Below, in pieces: positions 43,341 to 56,757 of a stretch of 64,000 bases of DNA. The translations under genes were made by a program, and so were the position numbers. This DNA comes from Dama dama (lineage: Eukaryota > Chordata > Mammalia > Artiodactyla > Cervidae), in contig NC_083696.1 of NCBI RefSeq assembly GCF_033118175.1, positions 35,139,001 through 35,203,000 of the forward strand, in the 5' to 3' direction. The notes beneath the pieces are model-generated. The model did no database searches and had not been told where the DNA came from. It worked only from the letters and a program-made list of their open reading frames with translations. The first letter of the stretch is position 1; every line of letters begins with the position of its first letter.

Positions 43341-45514
43341 GTGAGGGGGCGGGCGGCGGGCAGGCCAGGGCCGGGAGGGGGCGCTGCGGGAGGGGGAGGG
43401 AGGGAGTCAAGCCTTGGGGACTGTGCGGACGCCTCGGATGGGGTAGAGAGCCAAGAAAGCGCATCGCCGGGGGAGGGGGACTTGTAGGACGAGAAAACCG
43501 TGGGAGAGTATGTGGGATGACAGCAAAGAGGCCTATAAGGGCGGAGAGCACTGTCAGCGGAGACAGGCCGAGGAAGCTACGGGGATCGCCGTCGGATGGA
43601 ACCGAGCGGGGGCACAGTGGTGCACAACGTTAGTGGAGGCCCATAGCGGGGAAAGGAAGGGAACTGTCACGGGGCACCGCCGGTGGCAGGCCCAGGGGGC
43701 GAAGATGGGAGGTAGGGAGGCGTTTAGACCTTAGAGGCCTGTGATGCTCAGAGCGGGGGAGGGGGCCAGGAGCAGTCAGTCTGAGGGACGCGAATAGGTT
43801 TGTAGAGGAGAAGGGGCCTGCCCGACAGCTCACTGGCAATGGGTGGGAACGCGGGGCCCGGGCCGAGGACCCGTAGGGGGACGGTGTCCATGCAGGACCC
43901 GGGAATTCGGTTCTTCTCCGGAGAAGAGTGCACGCAATCTAGGCTGGGGATGCAGGAGCCGGGAAGAAGAGAGCACGGTGGCGAGATGGAGTATCCAGGG
44001 CTCAGATGAGAGAGCTCGGAACCGGCGGGAGAGGGGGCGGGGCCGCACAGGAGCCGCCTGTGCCCACCGGTTCGGAAGAACCCCGAGCATCCTAGGCCTG
44101 CGTGCTGGGAGTCCTTGCTAGGCTCCGATCCTGCCTGCGGTCCGGGAGTCAGGGAAGAATGATGTCATCGCTGCCGGCGCGGAGGGGATGGAAGGGGGAG
44201 GGCCGTGCACGGAGGCTGGGCTGGGGGAGACCATTCCCACTGGCGTCGGCTCCCCGTGTATACCTGACTGGCTTGTACATTTGCCCGGGGAGACACGCTG
44301 AGGCCTAGCGGCGGCGTCTCTCCCACCAGTATAGGGAGAGGGAGAAGGCGGGGAGTGCCTCGGCTCTGTTAGCTTTGCTTTTCCTTCTTCCCCACTTGGA
44401 GTCCGGGTGGGAGCTGGAAGGAGGCAAGGCAGGCCGAGAATCTGAAGATGTGGGTGCGGTATTCTCTGAGCTCAGCTGGAGCTGAACAGAGCTCTCCAAG
44501 TCTTGAAGCTCTAGGCTTCCTAACCCTCTCCCCTCTGTGTTAAGTGAAGGTGAGGAACAGATTCTACCTTTGCCCCCCACCCCCACCCCGCCCCTGGCTG
44601 ACAGACGTGCTTTGTGGTATTCTGAGCAAGTAATGTGTCCGTTACAGCAGCCAAGACAGATCTTGGCAGGACCCGTGACCTACTCTAAGCCACACCTTTT
44701 GGAGATGGTAGAGGAATCATTAGAGGCCACCTGGCAGGAGATGTGTCTTTTTTCCCCCCTTTCCTGATGACTTAGACAGTTCTAGAAGCCCAGACAGACA
44801 AGTTCTACAGAAGTGTACAATGTTAAACGGGGGAAAGAGATGCTGATGGACTTCTTTCCTAGCCTGATGCCGTTGTTGGGTCGTTTGAGGGCCAGAAAAT
44901 CCTGGTAAGAAGTCTGTACCATGAACCTGAAGAACTTCAGGCTGGGCTAAGAGAATGTTCCTTTCTGGATTATCCTTCCAGCCAACCTGGCTTGTCAACC
45001 TAAACTGCCCTTCCAGTTCTTATCTAAGCAAGAATCAAAAAGAGGGCAGATGAAGGAGCAGAGGAAGAGATCCAAGGCATCAGAAGAGAGCAATGAGTTG
45101 GTTCTTGCCTCCTATCTGGGGTTCCTAAGATGGGAGGCAATAGCTGTTTTCCAGGGAGCCGGGAGAAGGAAGGGGTCGCCAGGCTCCCCGGTTGTCCCTG
45201 ATGCCTCTGTTGTTGAATGAAGTTATCAACGATGGTTTGTTTGAGTGAGTAGTGGCCTCAGAAGACTTCTGAACTGCTTCTGGTCTGTGTGGCTCCAGAG
45301 TAGAAGTGCTTCTGGCAAGGAGGCAGGCAGTCAGCTTGGACTCTTTTCTCCAAGTCTAAAGGAGCACTTCTCTGCAAGAGGATACTTTGTTGAGGCTGAA
45401 TCTTATGGAAACAGCAATACAGTCATCCCCCATTTAGGGATCATAGCCATCGCCCCGCATGTCTCTACCTCCCCATCTCTGTTCCCACATCAAAGTTGAG
45501 GATTCCTAGAACTC

Positions 45515-45732
45515 CTTCAGCTTCCCAGGTGGCGCTAGTGTTATAGAACCTGCCTGCCAATCCAGAAGACATGAGACACAGGTTTGATCCCTGGAGAAGG
45601 GCATGGCAACCCACTTCAGTGTTCTTGCCTGGAGAATCCCCATGAACAGAGGAGCCTGGTGGGCTACAGTCCATGGGGTTGCAAAGAGTTGGACACAACT
45701 GAAGCGACTTAGCACGCATGCACGCATGCACA
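45515..45732 (+). repeat. Bov-tA SINE
   Basis: Sense copy from 'cttcccaggtggcgctagtg' with an 'acttagcacgcatgcacgca' tail, including a short GCAC/GCAT repeat. Confidence 0.88.
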
Positions 45733-48320
45733 GAACTCCTTAAGTGCTCTCTGTGCTACTGAAGCCAATAGAATCTTGTGTGGAGTTTCCCTAAGAGTCT
45801 TCATTTCAGGGCGTAAGGAATCAAGGTGGCATACTGCAGAAGAGAAGAGCAGAGTAGCTCTTTAGGGGTGTTTGGATAGACCATGAAAACCAGGGTCTAA
45901 GACTCAGCTGTGACCTAGTTCATTTTTTGCCATTATTTATTGAGACCTCTAGGAAATCTCTCTTCTCTGGACTCAGTTTTCTCATGTATGAAGTGAAGAC
46001 AAACTATTTCTCTAAATAATAGTTCCTTGCTCTTCCAAAGAATATCATAGCATCCTGATGTCATTGTTCCAGCAAATTCATTCACCAAATACTTGGTGAG
46101 CACCAGCTCTATTCCAGGGACTGCGCTAGGTACTAGGGACACAGTGGTTAGCAATACAGATATAGCCCTGACTTCTGGATCTCACAGTTCCACAGAAGTT
46201 ACTGTTCATGCTCACCCCCCTCAGGGTGAGGCCCTCTGAAGGCAGAGTGGGGGCTGTCTCCTTAAATCCTGAGGGAAACAGGGCAATACTGGTGTCAGTA
46301 TCATTGTCCCTTCAGGACCAAGCTGAACTTACTGATAGTAGCCTGTCACATGGGTTTGATCAGCAAATAACCCTATCCCACCCTAAAGTGGCTGGAAGAT
46401 TCCAGGGGCCATTCCTTACTTGGAAAGATGAACTCTAGATGGAAAACATCTTTTTAATTTTACTTGAAAGAGAAACTTGCCCTTGAATAGGAGGCCTAGG
46501 GGACTGACAGGAGCTGGGAGGAAAAGCGCAGCCCGCAGACCTGGGTGTTTCCAAGGTGCTAATTTAAGCATTAGTTCTCTGTGGGAGGAAGAGGAAGAGG
46601 TCCCTGTTCTGTTGTTGGTGCTGCTGTTGCCACAGCTGCAGGAGCCTCCTGTCCCGGGTGGGAATTTGCCTGAAGGGAGTCCCCTCCCTCCTGTCCTCAT
46701 CACACCAGTTGTTTAATTGGCGTGGCTGCGTCTCTGCAGCTGAACCAGGCCTGGGCCCAGCCCTGAGAGCTCCACAAGCTCTCTTTCTGTCTCTTCATGA
46801 AAGGAATGAGAGCTCCTCTTGGAGACCGAGTCCCTGGGTTCCTCTCCTGCTACGTCTATCTCCTAGACACTTCTGAGTGTTTCTGAGCACAGATTTTCCC
46901 CCAAGAAACTGACAGGGACAGGCACACCTTGTATGTCAGTTCTGTGGCCAAGCCACACACTGCAGTGATCTAGAGAGGCTCCCAGCTGTCCACAGTTCAC
47001 TGTTGAGCAGGTGGGTTGAATTTTGGCTATTGTTTGTATCAGCAGCAGGGATAGGCTCTCTGGCCCTATTGTCTGTCTGCTGGGCTGGTTGGTACAGCCT
47101 CACAGTTTATATGTCTTCTCTTTGACTGTAATTGGAGAGGAAGAGATTTGGTGAAAAAACAGGGGTGGGGGGTGGTGGCACATTTGGCACCAGGTGGGGT
47201 CTCTGTGCACTTGAGAGAAATACTAGTCTAGCCTCACTGAAACCCAGGTTACCCATGAACACATTTGTTTAGTTCATGAGCATATGCTCAGTTCCTGGTA
47301 CTTTACAGATAAGGATAAGTAAGATCTGTCTAGGGGGTGGCCAGGAGAAGGCTGGGCTCAAAGGGCTGCAGGAAGGTTTTAGATACTTGTTAGGAAAGGG
47401 TGGAGATCAATGGAGGGCATTCCTGGAAAAGAGGGATACCTCCCAGGGGGAATGCTGAGGTTCTGACCCTTTGACCACGTGAGATTGGAAAAGAGTTTCA
47501 GACTCCTCCTGACTCCTGGCACTCAGGGGTGGGGATGGTCAGGACATTAATTTAACGGGTGGGCCACCGCAGCTCCTGAAAGTGGCAGAGGGAACATTGT
47601 AAAGCTAGTAAGAAGCCACTATGGAAAATCGACCTACATATATTCTGTGGTTGGGGCACCTTAGGTCACCTCCTTATATCCATAGGAAGATGACTCTTCA
47701 GTTTAAGGGTGGATTCTCCTAGTGGTCCACATAGCTCATGACCCAATTTCTCAGGCTCTGAAAGAGGCACACCCTTCTCTCTCTTCCTATATTGCAAAGT
47801 GAGGATCAGGTTTGCTCAGACCTGCAGCTCCTCCCTATTGCTCACCTCCTCAGTCAACAAACACTAACAACCTGCTTTCTGCTAAATGTTGTGCTGGGCT
47901 CAGTAGCACACCCTCTTGCTCCAGAGATGGATATACACAGTCAAGGCAGATCGAGGCACTCAGGGTAATGAACCCTGTAAGAAGTAAGAACCAGGTTCAC
48001 CAAGGCCTCTCATCTAGTGGTCAGAGAAGGCTTCACAGAGGAGACATTGCTGAATGGGCTCTTAGGAGAGGACCAGAAACTTGGCGATATTGTCAATATT
48101 GGCATATTTGTCAATATGAGGAGGTGAGGACAAGAGTTGCAGGTAAAGAGCATAAAGGAAGGATCAAAAGGATGCATTTGAATAAATGAAGGCTTATAGT
48201 TAAGGAAATAACATGACCAAATTTGAATTTAGGACTGTCACTCCAGCAGTGGTTGAGAGACTGGAAAAGGTGAGACTGGAGGTTGGGAAACTAATATGAA
48301 GGTGGGTACAATAATAATCT

Positions 48321-48527
48321 GGGCTTCCCCGGTGGCTCAGACAGTAAAGAATCTGCCTGCAATGCAGGAGATCAAGGTTCAGTCCCTGGATTGGGAAGAT
48401 CCCCTGGAGAAGAGAATGGCTACCCACTCCAGTATTCTTACCTGGATAATTCCATGGACAGAGGAGCCTGGCGGGCTGCAGTCTATGGGGTTGCAAAGAG
48501 TCAGATACAACTGAGTGACTAACACAC
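48321..48527 (+). repeat. Bov-tA SINE with target-site duplication
   Basis: Complete copy between perfect 13-bp direct repeats ACAATAATAATCT (48308-48320 and 48528-48540). Confidence 0.92.
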
Positions 48528-48580
48528 ACAATAATAATCTAGGCAAGAAATGATGAATGCCTACACTAAAGCAGAAGGAG

Positions 48581-48634
48581 AGGAAGGAACATATATACAG
48601 ATACAGTAGGAAGGAACATATATACAGATACAGT
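48581..48634 (+). repeat. 27-bp tandem duplication
   Basis: Two identical 27-bp units (48581-48607 and 48608-48634) contain 'ggaacatatatacagataca'. A similar core, 'catatatacagatg', recurs near 49206. Confidence 0.9.
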
Positions 48635-49560
48635 ACCTGTTTGGAGTAGAGTGGAGAGGTGGGGAGTCAAGGATGACTCCCAGGTTTCTGGCGTGGATAT
48701 CTGGATGGCAAAGAGGTACCATCGCCGCCCAAGGAAATTTGAAGGGTCTGTGTATGTTTTGCTTCAGGAACTGCTCGTTTGGGGGAAGACTGCTTTTCCT
48801 CTGCTTTGTTGCTGAATCCGCAATCTTGGGTGATGGGGGACCCAGGAGTCCTGAAAAACTGAAGAGCAGAGTGACACTGGCCCCACAGCCTCAAAAGGAT
48901 ATGGAGAAATGCACTCATCTGCCAGTGAATGCTTTCCCTCTGTAACCTGCTTTGATGGATGCAAGTGAATTGGTGGCAGTGAGGAGCCATGGTGGATTTT
49001 TTTCTTCCCAGCAGCACTTTGATAAAGAAAAAATAAAACTCTCTGTTGGTTGTGAGAGTGTTTGATGTTGCAGTTTCTGGCCTTGCCTTGCCTTCTATCA
49101 TCATTCTGGTCAAACTTCTGGTTTTCTGACTGACTGGTTCACTGATTTCTTCTAGAATAGTTGTATGAGTTATTGCTTCACTTGCAAGAGTCAGAATGGA
49201 AAGGAGCATATATACAGATGTTCCTTGGCCATCATAACCTTCCTTCTCCTTCCTTCTCCTTCACCTGGTTTAGGAGCAGCGCCCAGGCTGCTGTCTTCCA
49301 GGCAGGGTAGCAGACTTCTGGGTTGAGATCACTCTAGGGTGAGCTGGCTTCTCAAACCCCCCCAGTGTAGCCTTTGCAGATGGGCATGTGGTACCAGGAG
49401 GTTACCTGGCTCCATGGTGGCTGGGAGACAAGCTGAGTCATTTCCAACTCCCAGCTGCCTGCTGCCCTCGACTGACTATGGCTCAAAGTGAGCAGAGCCT
49501 TCCTCACTTGAACCTGATCAGCTTCAGGGACTCTCCACCCTCTTTGAGAGGCCAGATGGA

Positions 49561-49740
49561 GCCTTTTTTTTTTTTTTTTTTTCGTTTATTTTTATTAGTT
49601 GGAGGCTAATCACTTTACAACATTGTAGTGGGTTTTGTCATACATTGACATGAATCAGCCATGGAGTTACATGTATTCCCCATCCCGATCCCCACTCCCA
49701 CCTCCCTCTCTACCCAATCCCTCTGGGCGACCAACACTTT
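49561..49740 (-). repeat. Ruminant L1 3'-UTR fragment
   Basis: Antisense: an 18-base T run, then 'agttggaggctaatcacttt' and 'catacattgacatgaatcag', a common ruminant L1 tail. It begins with the poly-A tail in reverse. Confidence 0.75.
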
Positions 49741-50057
49741 TTGACAAGGGGCAGGTGGCCGGCCAGGGTGAGTTGGAGCGGTGGAATTGGTTCTTCAGGT
49801 CTGGCCCTGCTGCTCAGCATGGTTGCTGTGAGTCCCGAGTTCAGCCCTGTGGATGCACACAGTCTCTGCAACCACTCACCAGCCCAGGAACCTGGGGCAG
49901 TAATGACTAGAGCTGCCACAAGCAGAGGTGTGCGAGTCTTTGTGTGTGCACACGCATTCATTTCTCTTGGGTAAATAGATACTCAGGAGTGGAATCATCA
50001 GGTCATGGAGCCTTTTGTCTGGAAAGAAGACATGGGAGACTCAGCTGCTTCTTCTTT

Positions 50058-50231
50058 TTAAAAATATTTATTTATTTAGGCTGTGCTTAGATGTGGCACA
50101 TGGGCTCTTTAGTTATGGCATGTGAACTCTTAGTTGTGGTATGTGGGATCTAGATCCCTGACCAAGGGTAGAACCCAGGTTCCCTGCATTGGGAGCACAG
50201 AGTCTCAGTCACTGGACCACCAGGGAAGTCC
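50058..50231 (-). repeat. CHR-type SINE
   Basis: Antisense copy from 'atttatttatttaggctgtg' to 'actggaccaccagggaagtc'. Confidence 0.83.
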
Positions 50232-50840
50232 TGAGACTCAGCATCTTGGCTTAGCTGCTTCCTGGCTTCCAGCAGAACCCAGAAGGACTGGTGCAGGAAG
50301 CCTCGGAGGAGGCAGGAAGCAGAGAATCAGGCTTAGGGCTGATACCCAGAGGCACTGGTTGAAGGAAGCAAGAGGCGTGGCTCAGCAGACTCTCAAGTCA
50401 TTGTTTCCTAAGGAGACTCTGGTGGGAATCTGGCGGGAGTCTGGGCGGGAGAAAGGAAGGAAGGAAGGAGGCAGAGCTGGGAGCAGCTCTGGATCTGGCT
50501 CGGCTCTGCAGTTCAGAAACTGGCACGTGACCCAGAGGCCTCACCCTGGAGCAGCAGAGTGAGCTCCTGGCTTTAAGGAGGGACTCTGGAGTGGGGAAGT
50601 TGTCTAGGAAGAAGGCCCAGAGGGTCTGGAATGGGTAGGTGGGGGCCGTAGAAGTTCCCTCTACACTTTACATTCTTAGGAAACAGTTCAAGGAAATATA
50701 TACTTGTGTTTGTTGTTATTCAGAGATGTCAAATTGAGGATCAGATGGCTGTGTCTCTTGAGGGTGAATTTTAAGTTTCTATAATGATGATAATGTATGT
50801 GAGTGTGTATACAAGTAAGAGGGGACTAATGGCTATAAAG

Positions 50841-51058
50841 GGGGCTTCCCAGGTGGTTCAGTGGTAAAGAATCCTCTTGTCAATGAAGGAGACATGGGTT
50901 CCAGCCCTGGGTCAAGAAGACCCCCTAGAGGAGGAAATGGCAGCCCACTCCAGCATTCTTGCCTGGAAAATTCCATGGACAGAGGAGTCTGGTGGGCTAC
51001 AGTCCCTGGGGTCACAAAGAGTCAGACACGATTGAGCGACTAAGACACACACACACAG
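50841..51058 (+). repeat. Bov-tA SINE with target-site duplication
   Basis: Complete copy between perfect 11-bp repeats TGGCTATAAAG (50830-50840 and 51059-51069), with a (CA)n tail. Confidence 0.92.
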
Positions 51059-51130
51059 TGGCTATAAAGAGTGTTCTCTGAATGACCATTCTAGCCCCAG
51101 GAAGTATTAAGTATGACAAGGGGCTACACC

Positions 51131-51612
51131 TGTTAGGGGAAGCACACTGATTGAAACCGCCCACCCTGGTCAGGTACCATAGTAACCATTTGCATGAGTT
51201 GTTTTATGGCAGGAGATCCTGATAAGGAATACGGAACTAATAGGCCACCACCAGCCGGAAGAGTTCGGGAAAGATCGAGAGGAGACACTACCTGTCCGTC
51301 CACTTCCCAGAATCCCTCCTGCTAGCATCCATCTTGGCTGAGCGATGCGTGCGCCACCAGGAAAGACTCTGAATTAGAATGATTGGCCAAAGACCACCCG
51401 GAAACTAATCCCATCACCATAAAACCCAAGACTGCGAGCCACGCGGCAGAGCAGTTCTCCTGGGTTCCCTTACCTCCTGCTCTCCACTCGGGTGCCCTTT
51501 CCCAATAAAATCTCTTGCTTTGTCAGCACGTGTCTCCTCGGACAATTCTTTTCCGAGTGTTAGACAAGAGCCCAACTTTGGGCCCTGGAAGGGGGTCCCC
51601 CTTCCTACAACA
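51131..51612 (+). mobile_element. Solo LTR of an endogenous retrovirus
   Basis: This 482-bp block starts TGTTAGGGGAAG and ends TACAACA, the TG...CA ends of a retroviral LTR, and is flanked by the 4-bp repeat CACC (51127-51130 and 51613-51616). It contains a TATA-like CATAAAA near 51418 and the polyadenylation signal AATAAA at about 51504. No internal viral genes adjoin it, so it is a recombination remnant. The 4-bp duplication fits a gammaretrovirus-like (class I) element; the exact family was not determined. It lies in the same orientation as FAM219A. Confidence 0.85.
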
Positions 51613-52235
51613 CACCCAGGCAGAAATGAGCCCAGCTACTGTGGTTCCTGGCCTGGCTTTCCCTGTTTTCATCACCAGATTCTTGGCTGTCTTAACCAGA
51701 GTCCACCCCATCTATCTATTTGGAACAGTACCTGAAGGGGTACTTTAACTAAGATTGATTGAATTAATTGCACCCAAACTGTGGTGTGAGAACCATATAT
51801 ATTTTACAATGTAGTTAACTTAAACATAATTATGTGTAAACTATAAATGATTTATAGTTCCCATATTAATTTCCAGTTTTATCCTTACAAAGGAATTAGT
51901 GAAGCTTTCAGGCAAGCCTGGCTCAGACCAGCATTTCCTATAGTACATTCTTAGGAATATTGGTCCTTTGAGATACTTTATGGGGGGATAAAAGAGTCTA
52001 TAGACAAATTCCGTTGGGAACCTATACACTCTATCCTATCACTATGTTTGCTAGCATTTTAAAGACTCTGAGAAGCCCTGCAATAAAGAAACCTTCCCAG
52101 CTTTGTTTAACCCAGTGTTTCTCAAGCTTATGTAACTATGGAACTTTTTCTTTGTTATATCTATTAACATCTTGCAGAACCGTTGTGTTTTTGTGGAATA
52201 CTCTTTGGGAAACTCTGACTTAGAAATTAGTCCTA

Positions 52236-52378
52236 TGATTTCCCTGGCAGTCCAGTGGCTAAGACTCTGTGCTGTCATTGCAGGGGACCCAGGTTCAATC
52301 CCTGCAGGGAACTAGATCCCACATACTGCAGCTAAGACCTGGCACAGAACAAATAAATAAATTAAATAAATAATTTTT
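52236..52378 (+). repeat. CHR-type SINE, short
   Basis: Sense copy from 'gatttccctggcagtccagt' to an (AAAT)n tail. Confidence 0.82.
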
Positions 52379-53671
52379 TTTTAAAAAGAAATTAGTTTCC
52401 GTTCTGATCGAGTCTAGGTTTCTCTTCTTCCAAGCTCTTCTGAGCCTGTTTTATAAGCCACACCGTTTTGCCTCCTGCTAGTTTCTGATAGGATGTTGCT
52501 GCTTTATGTGGGGATCTGAAGTTGTTGCAATCAGTAGGAAGTTCTTAGTGAACTTTGGTCAGGTATGGAAGAAAATATCAAATGCCTAGTTTTTTCTCAA
52601 GATAATGCTAAGGGGGGTGGTGTTGCTTTCCTTCAAGTCCCTCTACTAAATGCTGCTTTGGTGAAACCAGCATTTTCATCATTAACTTTTCTTTTTTGGA
52701 CAGCTTCAGTGAGACATAATTCATATCCTGTACACTTTACCCATTTAGTATTTTACTTTTAATTGTGGTGTGGCTGCTGCATGCCTCAGTTCTGTTCACC
52801 CCTTATTCCAGTGCCCACTGATTAGTACCAGCTGCCTGGAGCATGTGTTATGGTGAATTCTGAGACTAAGTACTGGTTCAAAGAGAAACAGTGAGCTGGT
52901 TGAGCTCTCGTGTCTGCCATAGTCTTCAGTGGGGAAATGTCAGCTCTAGTGTTCTGCTTGCTATAACCTTGCATCGTGATAGCCATCCTAGGCAAGCAGT
53001 GAAGGAAAGGAGTTCTGGAGATGGTAGCCGGTTTAGCAATCTGTTTCACTGAGCGCTGGAGTCTTAGGATGTGGCTCCTTAAGAAATGAATGGAGAAAAC
53101 TGATCTTTCCTACCCTGACCTTCAGCATGGGTTTTTGAAGTATTGACTTGATATAAAGGTAACAATCCTTTGAAAATAGGCCATGTAAGAGGGAATAACC
53201 TTGACTCTACTGAGCAGATAAGAGGGGAAGAGAGAAAAAAAAGAAGGGAAGAGAGGCAGATTCAGAGAGAGATCTCATAAATATGTCATAAGCGGTTGGC
53301 CACACTAAAGATGAAACTATAAGCAAAGGAGCAAGAAGAAGTAGGCTCCAAGAGGAAATCCTTAAGCCAGCAGTTATGGGAGGGGAGAGGCCCTACCGTG
53401 GGCTATACAACCTTAGCATTCTGTTTCCCAAGCTAAACAGGCTTTGTTTCTTTCTTCTACCATTTTCCTGGACTCTGGTTTCCAAATCTGTAGTCATCCT
53501 GGCTGCTCCAGTGGGCGCTTTTGAGTTTCCCACTCCTGGCCATAGGCACAGACCTCTTCATGTGATCTGACCAGTACAGATAACTGTGGGGCTGCCACCA
53601 TCCAAAATACTGCTACTGTACTTCTCTTTATTGTCAATGGAAGTTTTATGATCATGTTTAACGGCTGTACC

Positions 53672-53795
53672 TATTTTCTTGTTTTGGCCCCACCACATGG
53701 CATGCGGGATCTTATTTCCCTGACCAGGGACTGGACCTGTGCCCCTTGCAGTGGAAGTGCAGTATCTTAACCACTGGACCACCAGGGAAGTCTCT
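53672..53795 (-). repeat. CHR-type SINE, short
   Basis: Antisense copy ending 'actggaccaccagggaagtc'. Confidence 0.8.
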
Positions 53796-56185
53796 GTACC
53801 TATTGTTGTATTGAGCTTAGGACACATCTGAATTAGGGTAGCCCTTTGCCTAGTAATGTAGAACGAAGGCAAGAACCTCCAATGAAATCTTAGGCCCGGC
53901 TGGCTGCTAATATAGATAAAAGTCCATGGGGGCTAGTGAGGTAGTGGTTTCATACTTAGTAGAAACTATGCTTCCTGTGTGTAACATGACTCCTTTGCTC
54001 AGAGATGTAGCTGGCTGAATTCAGCACCTTGGAATTTACATGTGGAATTTAAATAGGAACCTCGGTGAGGGTGTGTGAGTGGGTAGACTAGGGTAGACCT
54101 TCAAAGAGAGCTAGTGCTATGTGGACAGATGCTTAATGGAAGTCCACTGTGTGATGTGGCCACCAGACAAGCTAATGTACTATTAGGCTATGTTTATAGA
54201 ATTCTGGGGTTTAGGTCTTAGGAGGCAAGAGTCCTACTCTGTACTGGTCAGCGCCGTCCAGATGCTGCATCTGCAGCTGATGTTATCCTTCAAAAGAAGA
54301 AAGGACTGAAAATGAAAGGAGTCAAAACCGTGTCCTGTGGGAATAGCTGGAAGAACTGAGGCGGTTCGGCCGGTAAAAACAAAGCAGAAAAAGCAACAGT
54401 CTCAGAAAAAAGCATTAAGCATTTTAAGGTTTTCAGATGCCTAAAGGACTAGAGTTTAAAGGAAAGATGGATAGACTTCATATTACCTGTGGCTTCACAG
54501 GGAGGAACCAGGGCCTTTGGGCGGGAGCATGGACTTGCCTCTGGACTCCAGTGCCTCGTGTTTTCTGTGGCAGCAGTTCCTAACTGGGGCCAGAAGCCAG
54601 GCACCTAGAAGACACGTCGCTCTTTGCAAAATGCCACACTCTCTGTAGAGCAGGAGCTAGGAACAACATTCCAGCATTAAACATGACTTAAGTGTGTGCA
54701 ATATAAACATGCCCCCCAAAATTCACTGTGGAGCTTAGTATGAGCAGGACTTTCCTATTTGTCTGTCATTATGTGTTTCTAATCTTTCCTCTCTTTCAGG
54801 GCCAATCAAAAACACCATGTTTTTCATGTATCCTTTCCTCTCCTTCAATAAGATATGAATTCTCCATTCTACCTATCCCATGGCCTTAATCCATTGTCTT
54901 TGTGTGAAGTTTATGGATACAGTTGTCTTATCCTTATCTTGGATTCCTTGTTAAGGTAGATGCAAAGACATTTCCAAAACACCTGAACCCCACCTTGTGC
55001 AATAGATTGAGAAAGTAATTTGTGCCTACATTACAGATATGCCAGCAGAATTCCACAAAGATAAATAGACTTGGCCATTGCCCAGCTGGTGGTTAGAATG
55101 GCTGAGACTAGAATTCAGGCATCCTGACTCTCAGGCCCATGTTATTTCCCTCACAATCTGGAGCTTAAGTTCTTCTGTATCAACTTCAATTTCTCTGCTG
55201 GCTTTTAAGGCATCTGTACTATTTTTCCTTCCAGCTGGCTATACTTTCTACCATTCACGCCAACTTTCATCCCAGTAGGTCCAGCAATGCCCTCCTTTCA
55301 CCTCCTTTCATCTTTTGGCATCTTAAGGCCTCCTCTCCTATTAAATATTCTCTCTCCTCTCCTTCTAGGCCGATTCCATTCTTTCCCATGCTTCAGAAAT
55401 CCATATAAACTGTTCTTCCCCAGGAAGCCTTCCCTGACTATTGATACTGAGTTCTCAACCAATCCCCAAAGCCTAACCTCTAGCATGTAACTTGATACAT
55501 ATGACATCCTGATTTGCAGTGTCCACTTATGATGCATTGTGAGTCTCATCACCCAACCGCCAACTGCCTCCCCCGCCATTTTTAACTCTTGGATGGATAG
55601 CTTCTGCTCCCAAAGCTCACAGTTTGGCAAAGAAGAAACTTGCTCTCATGAAACAAAATTATAGAAGACTATAGCTGCATCCTTTAAAAATGAGTAAGAG
55701 TGGGGAGGTTGTGAGGTGATTCTAAGGAGGGGAGCAGGAGAGACCCAGAGGGGGATGACTAGGTGGGACTTCATTAGCAGAGTATATGGAACATGTAGGG
55801 AATTATGAGAGATTCAGGGGGATACATGAATTGGGACACTCATTTGTGATTCAAAAAATAGCTTTTGAGCACCTGCTATATTCAAAACACCATACCAGAC
55901 ACACAAGGAATGATATGGTAAATAAAGTGAACGTGGGCCCTGCCTTTATGAACTGGCAATCCAGTGGGAAAGAGAGATGTCAAACAGATAAGATGCACAA
56001 ACAAAATTACAGTGAAAACTATGACAAGAGAGAGAGAACAGACAGGAACAAGGTAGCGTGAGAGAATAATAAAGCTTCCCACGTTAGACTGGGGGTGTCA
56101 GGAGAGGCTCCCGTGAGGAAGTGATGTTTGAGCTCAGACCACAGGATGAGAAGGAGCTTGAGTGCTCTGACAGAGAGCGACTCAC

Positions 56186-56407
56186 TAGGACTTCCCTGGT
56201 GGTCCAGTGGTTAAGACACTGCCCTGTAGTACAGGGGCCACAGGTTTGATTCAAGGTCCAGGAACTTAAGATCCCACAGGCCACGGGGCTCTGCTACTCA
56301 ACTATTGAGCCCACTTGAGCCCATGCAGTGCCACAGCTAGGGAGAAGCCCACATGCCATGACTAAGACCCACCAGAGCCAAATAAGTGAATTTTAAAAAA
56401 AAAAAAG
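56186..56407 (+). repeat. CHR-type SINE
   Basis: Sense copy from 'ggacttccctggtggtccag' to a poly-A tail. A second SINE follows immediately at 56411. Confidence 0.85.
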
Positions 56408-56410
56408 ATT

Positions 56411-56757
56411 TAGGGGCTTCCTTGGTGACTCAGTGGTAAAGAATCTGCCTGCCAATGCAGGGGACATGGGATGGTCCCTGGACCGAGGAGATCCCACATG
56501 CCGTGGAGCAACTAAGCCCATGCACCACAGCTCTTGAGTCCGAGCTCTAGAACCCGTGAGCCACAGCTGCGGAAGCCGGAGCACCTGGAGCCCATGCTGT
56601 GCGTCAAGAGAAGCCGCCACAGTGAGAAATCCGAGCACTGCAACTGGAGAGTAGCCCCTGCTTGCCTCAACTAGAGAAAAAATGCCCACACAGCAACAAA
56701 GACCCAGCACAGCCAGAGACAAGTTAATTAAATCTTTAAAAAAAAAAAAAAAAAAAG
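56411..56757 (+). repeat. CHR-type SINE, long form
   Basis: It follows the preceding SINE tail. 'agattta' occurs before it (about 56406-56412) and after its own poly-A run (about 56757-56763), a likely target-site duplication, so it inserted at the tail of the older copy. Confidence 0.85.

Larger units (their letters stand above)
42680..43420. other. CpG island shared by DNAI1 and FAM219A
   Basis: This is the only dense CpG stretch in the window. It spans the 5' ends of two divergent genes and covers FAM219A exon 1. No repeat interrupts it. Such islands mark promoters active in many tissues, which fits FAM219A better than the cilia-specific DNAI1. Confidence 0.88.

Noticed and set aside
42952..43551. 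199-codon open frame on the minus strand
   Set aside because: It is an antisense shadow of the CpG island and FAM219A exon 1; low stop density is expected in such GC-rich DNA.
48667..49209. 180-codon open frame on the minus strand
   Set aside because: No family is recognised, the composition is ordinary, and it lies within FAM219A intron 1. Kept only as a remark in the findings.
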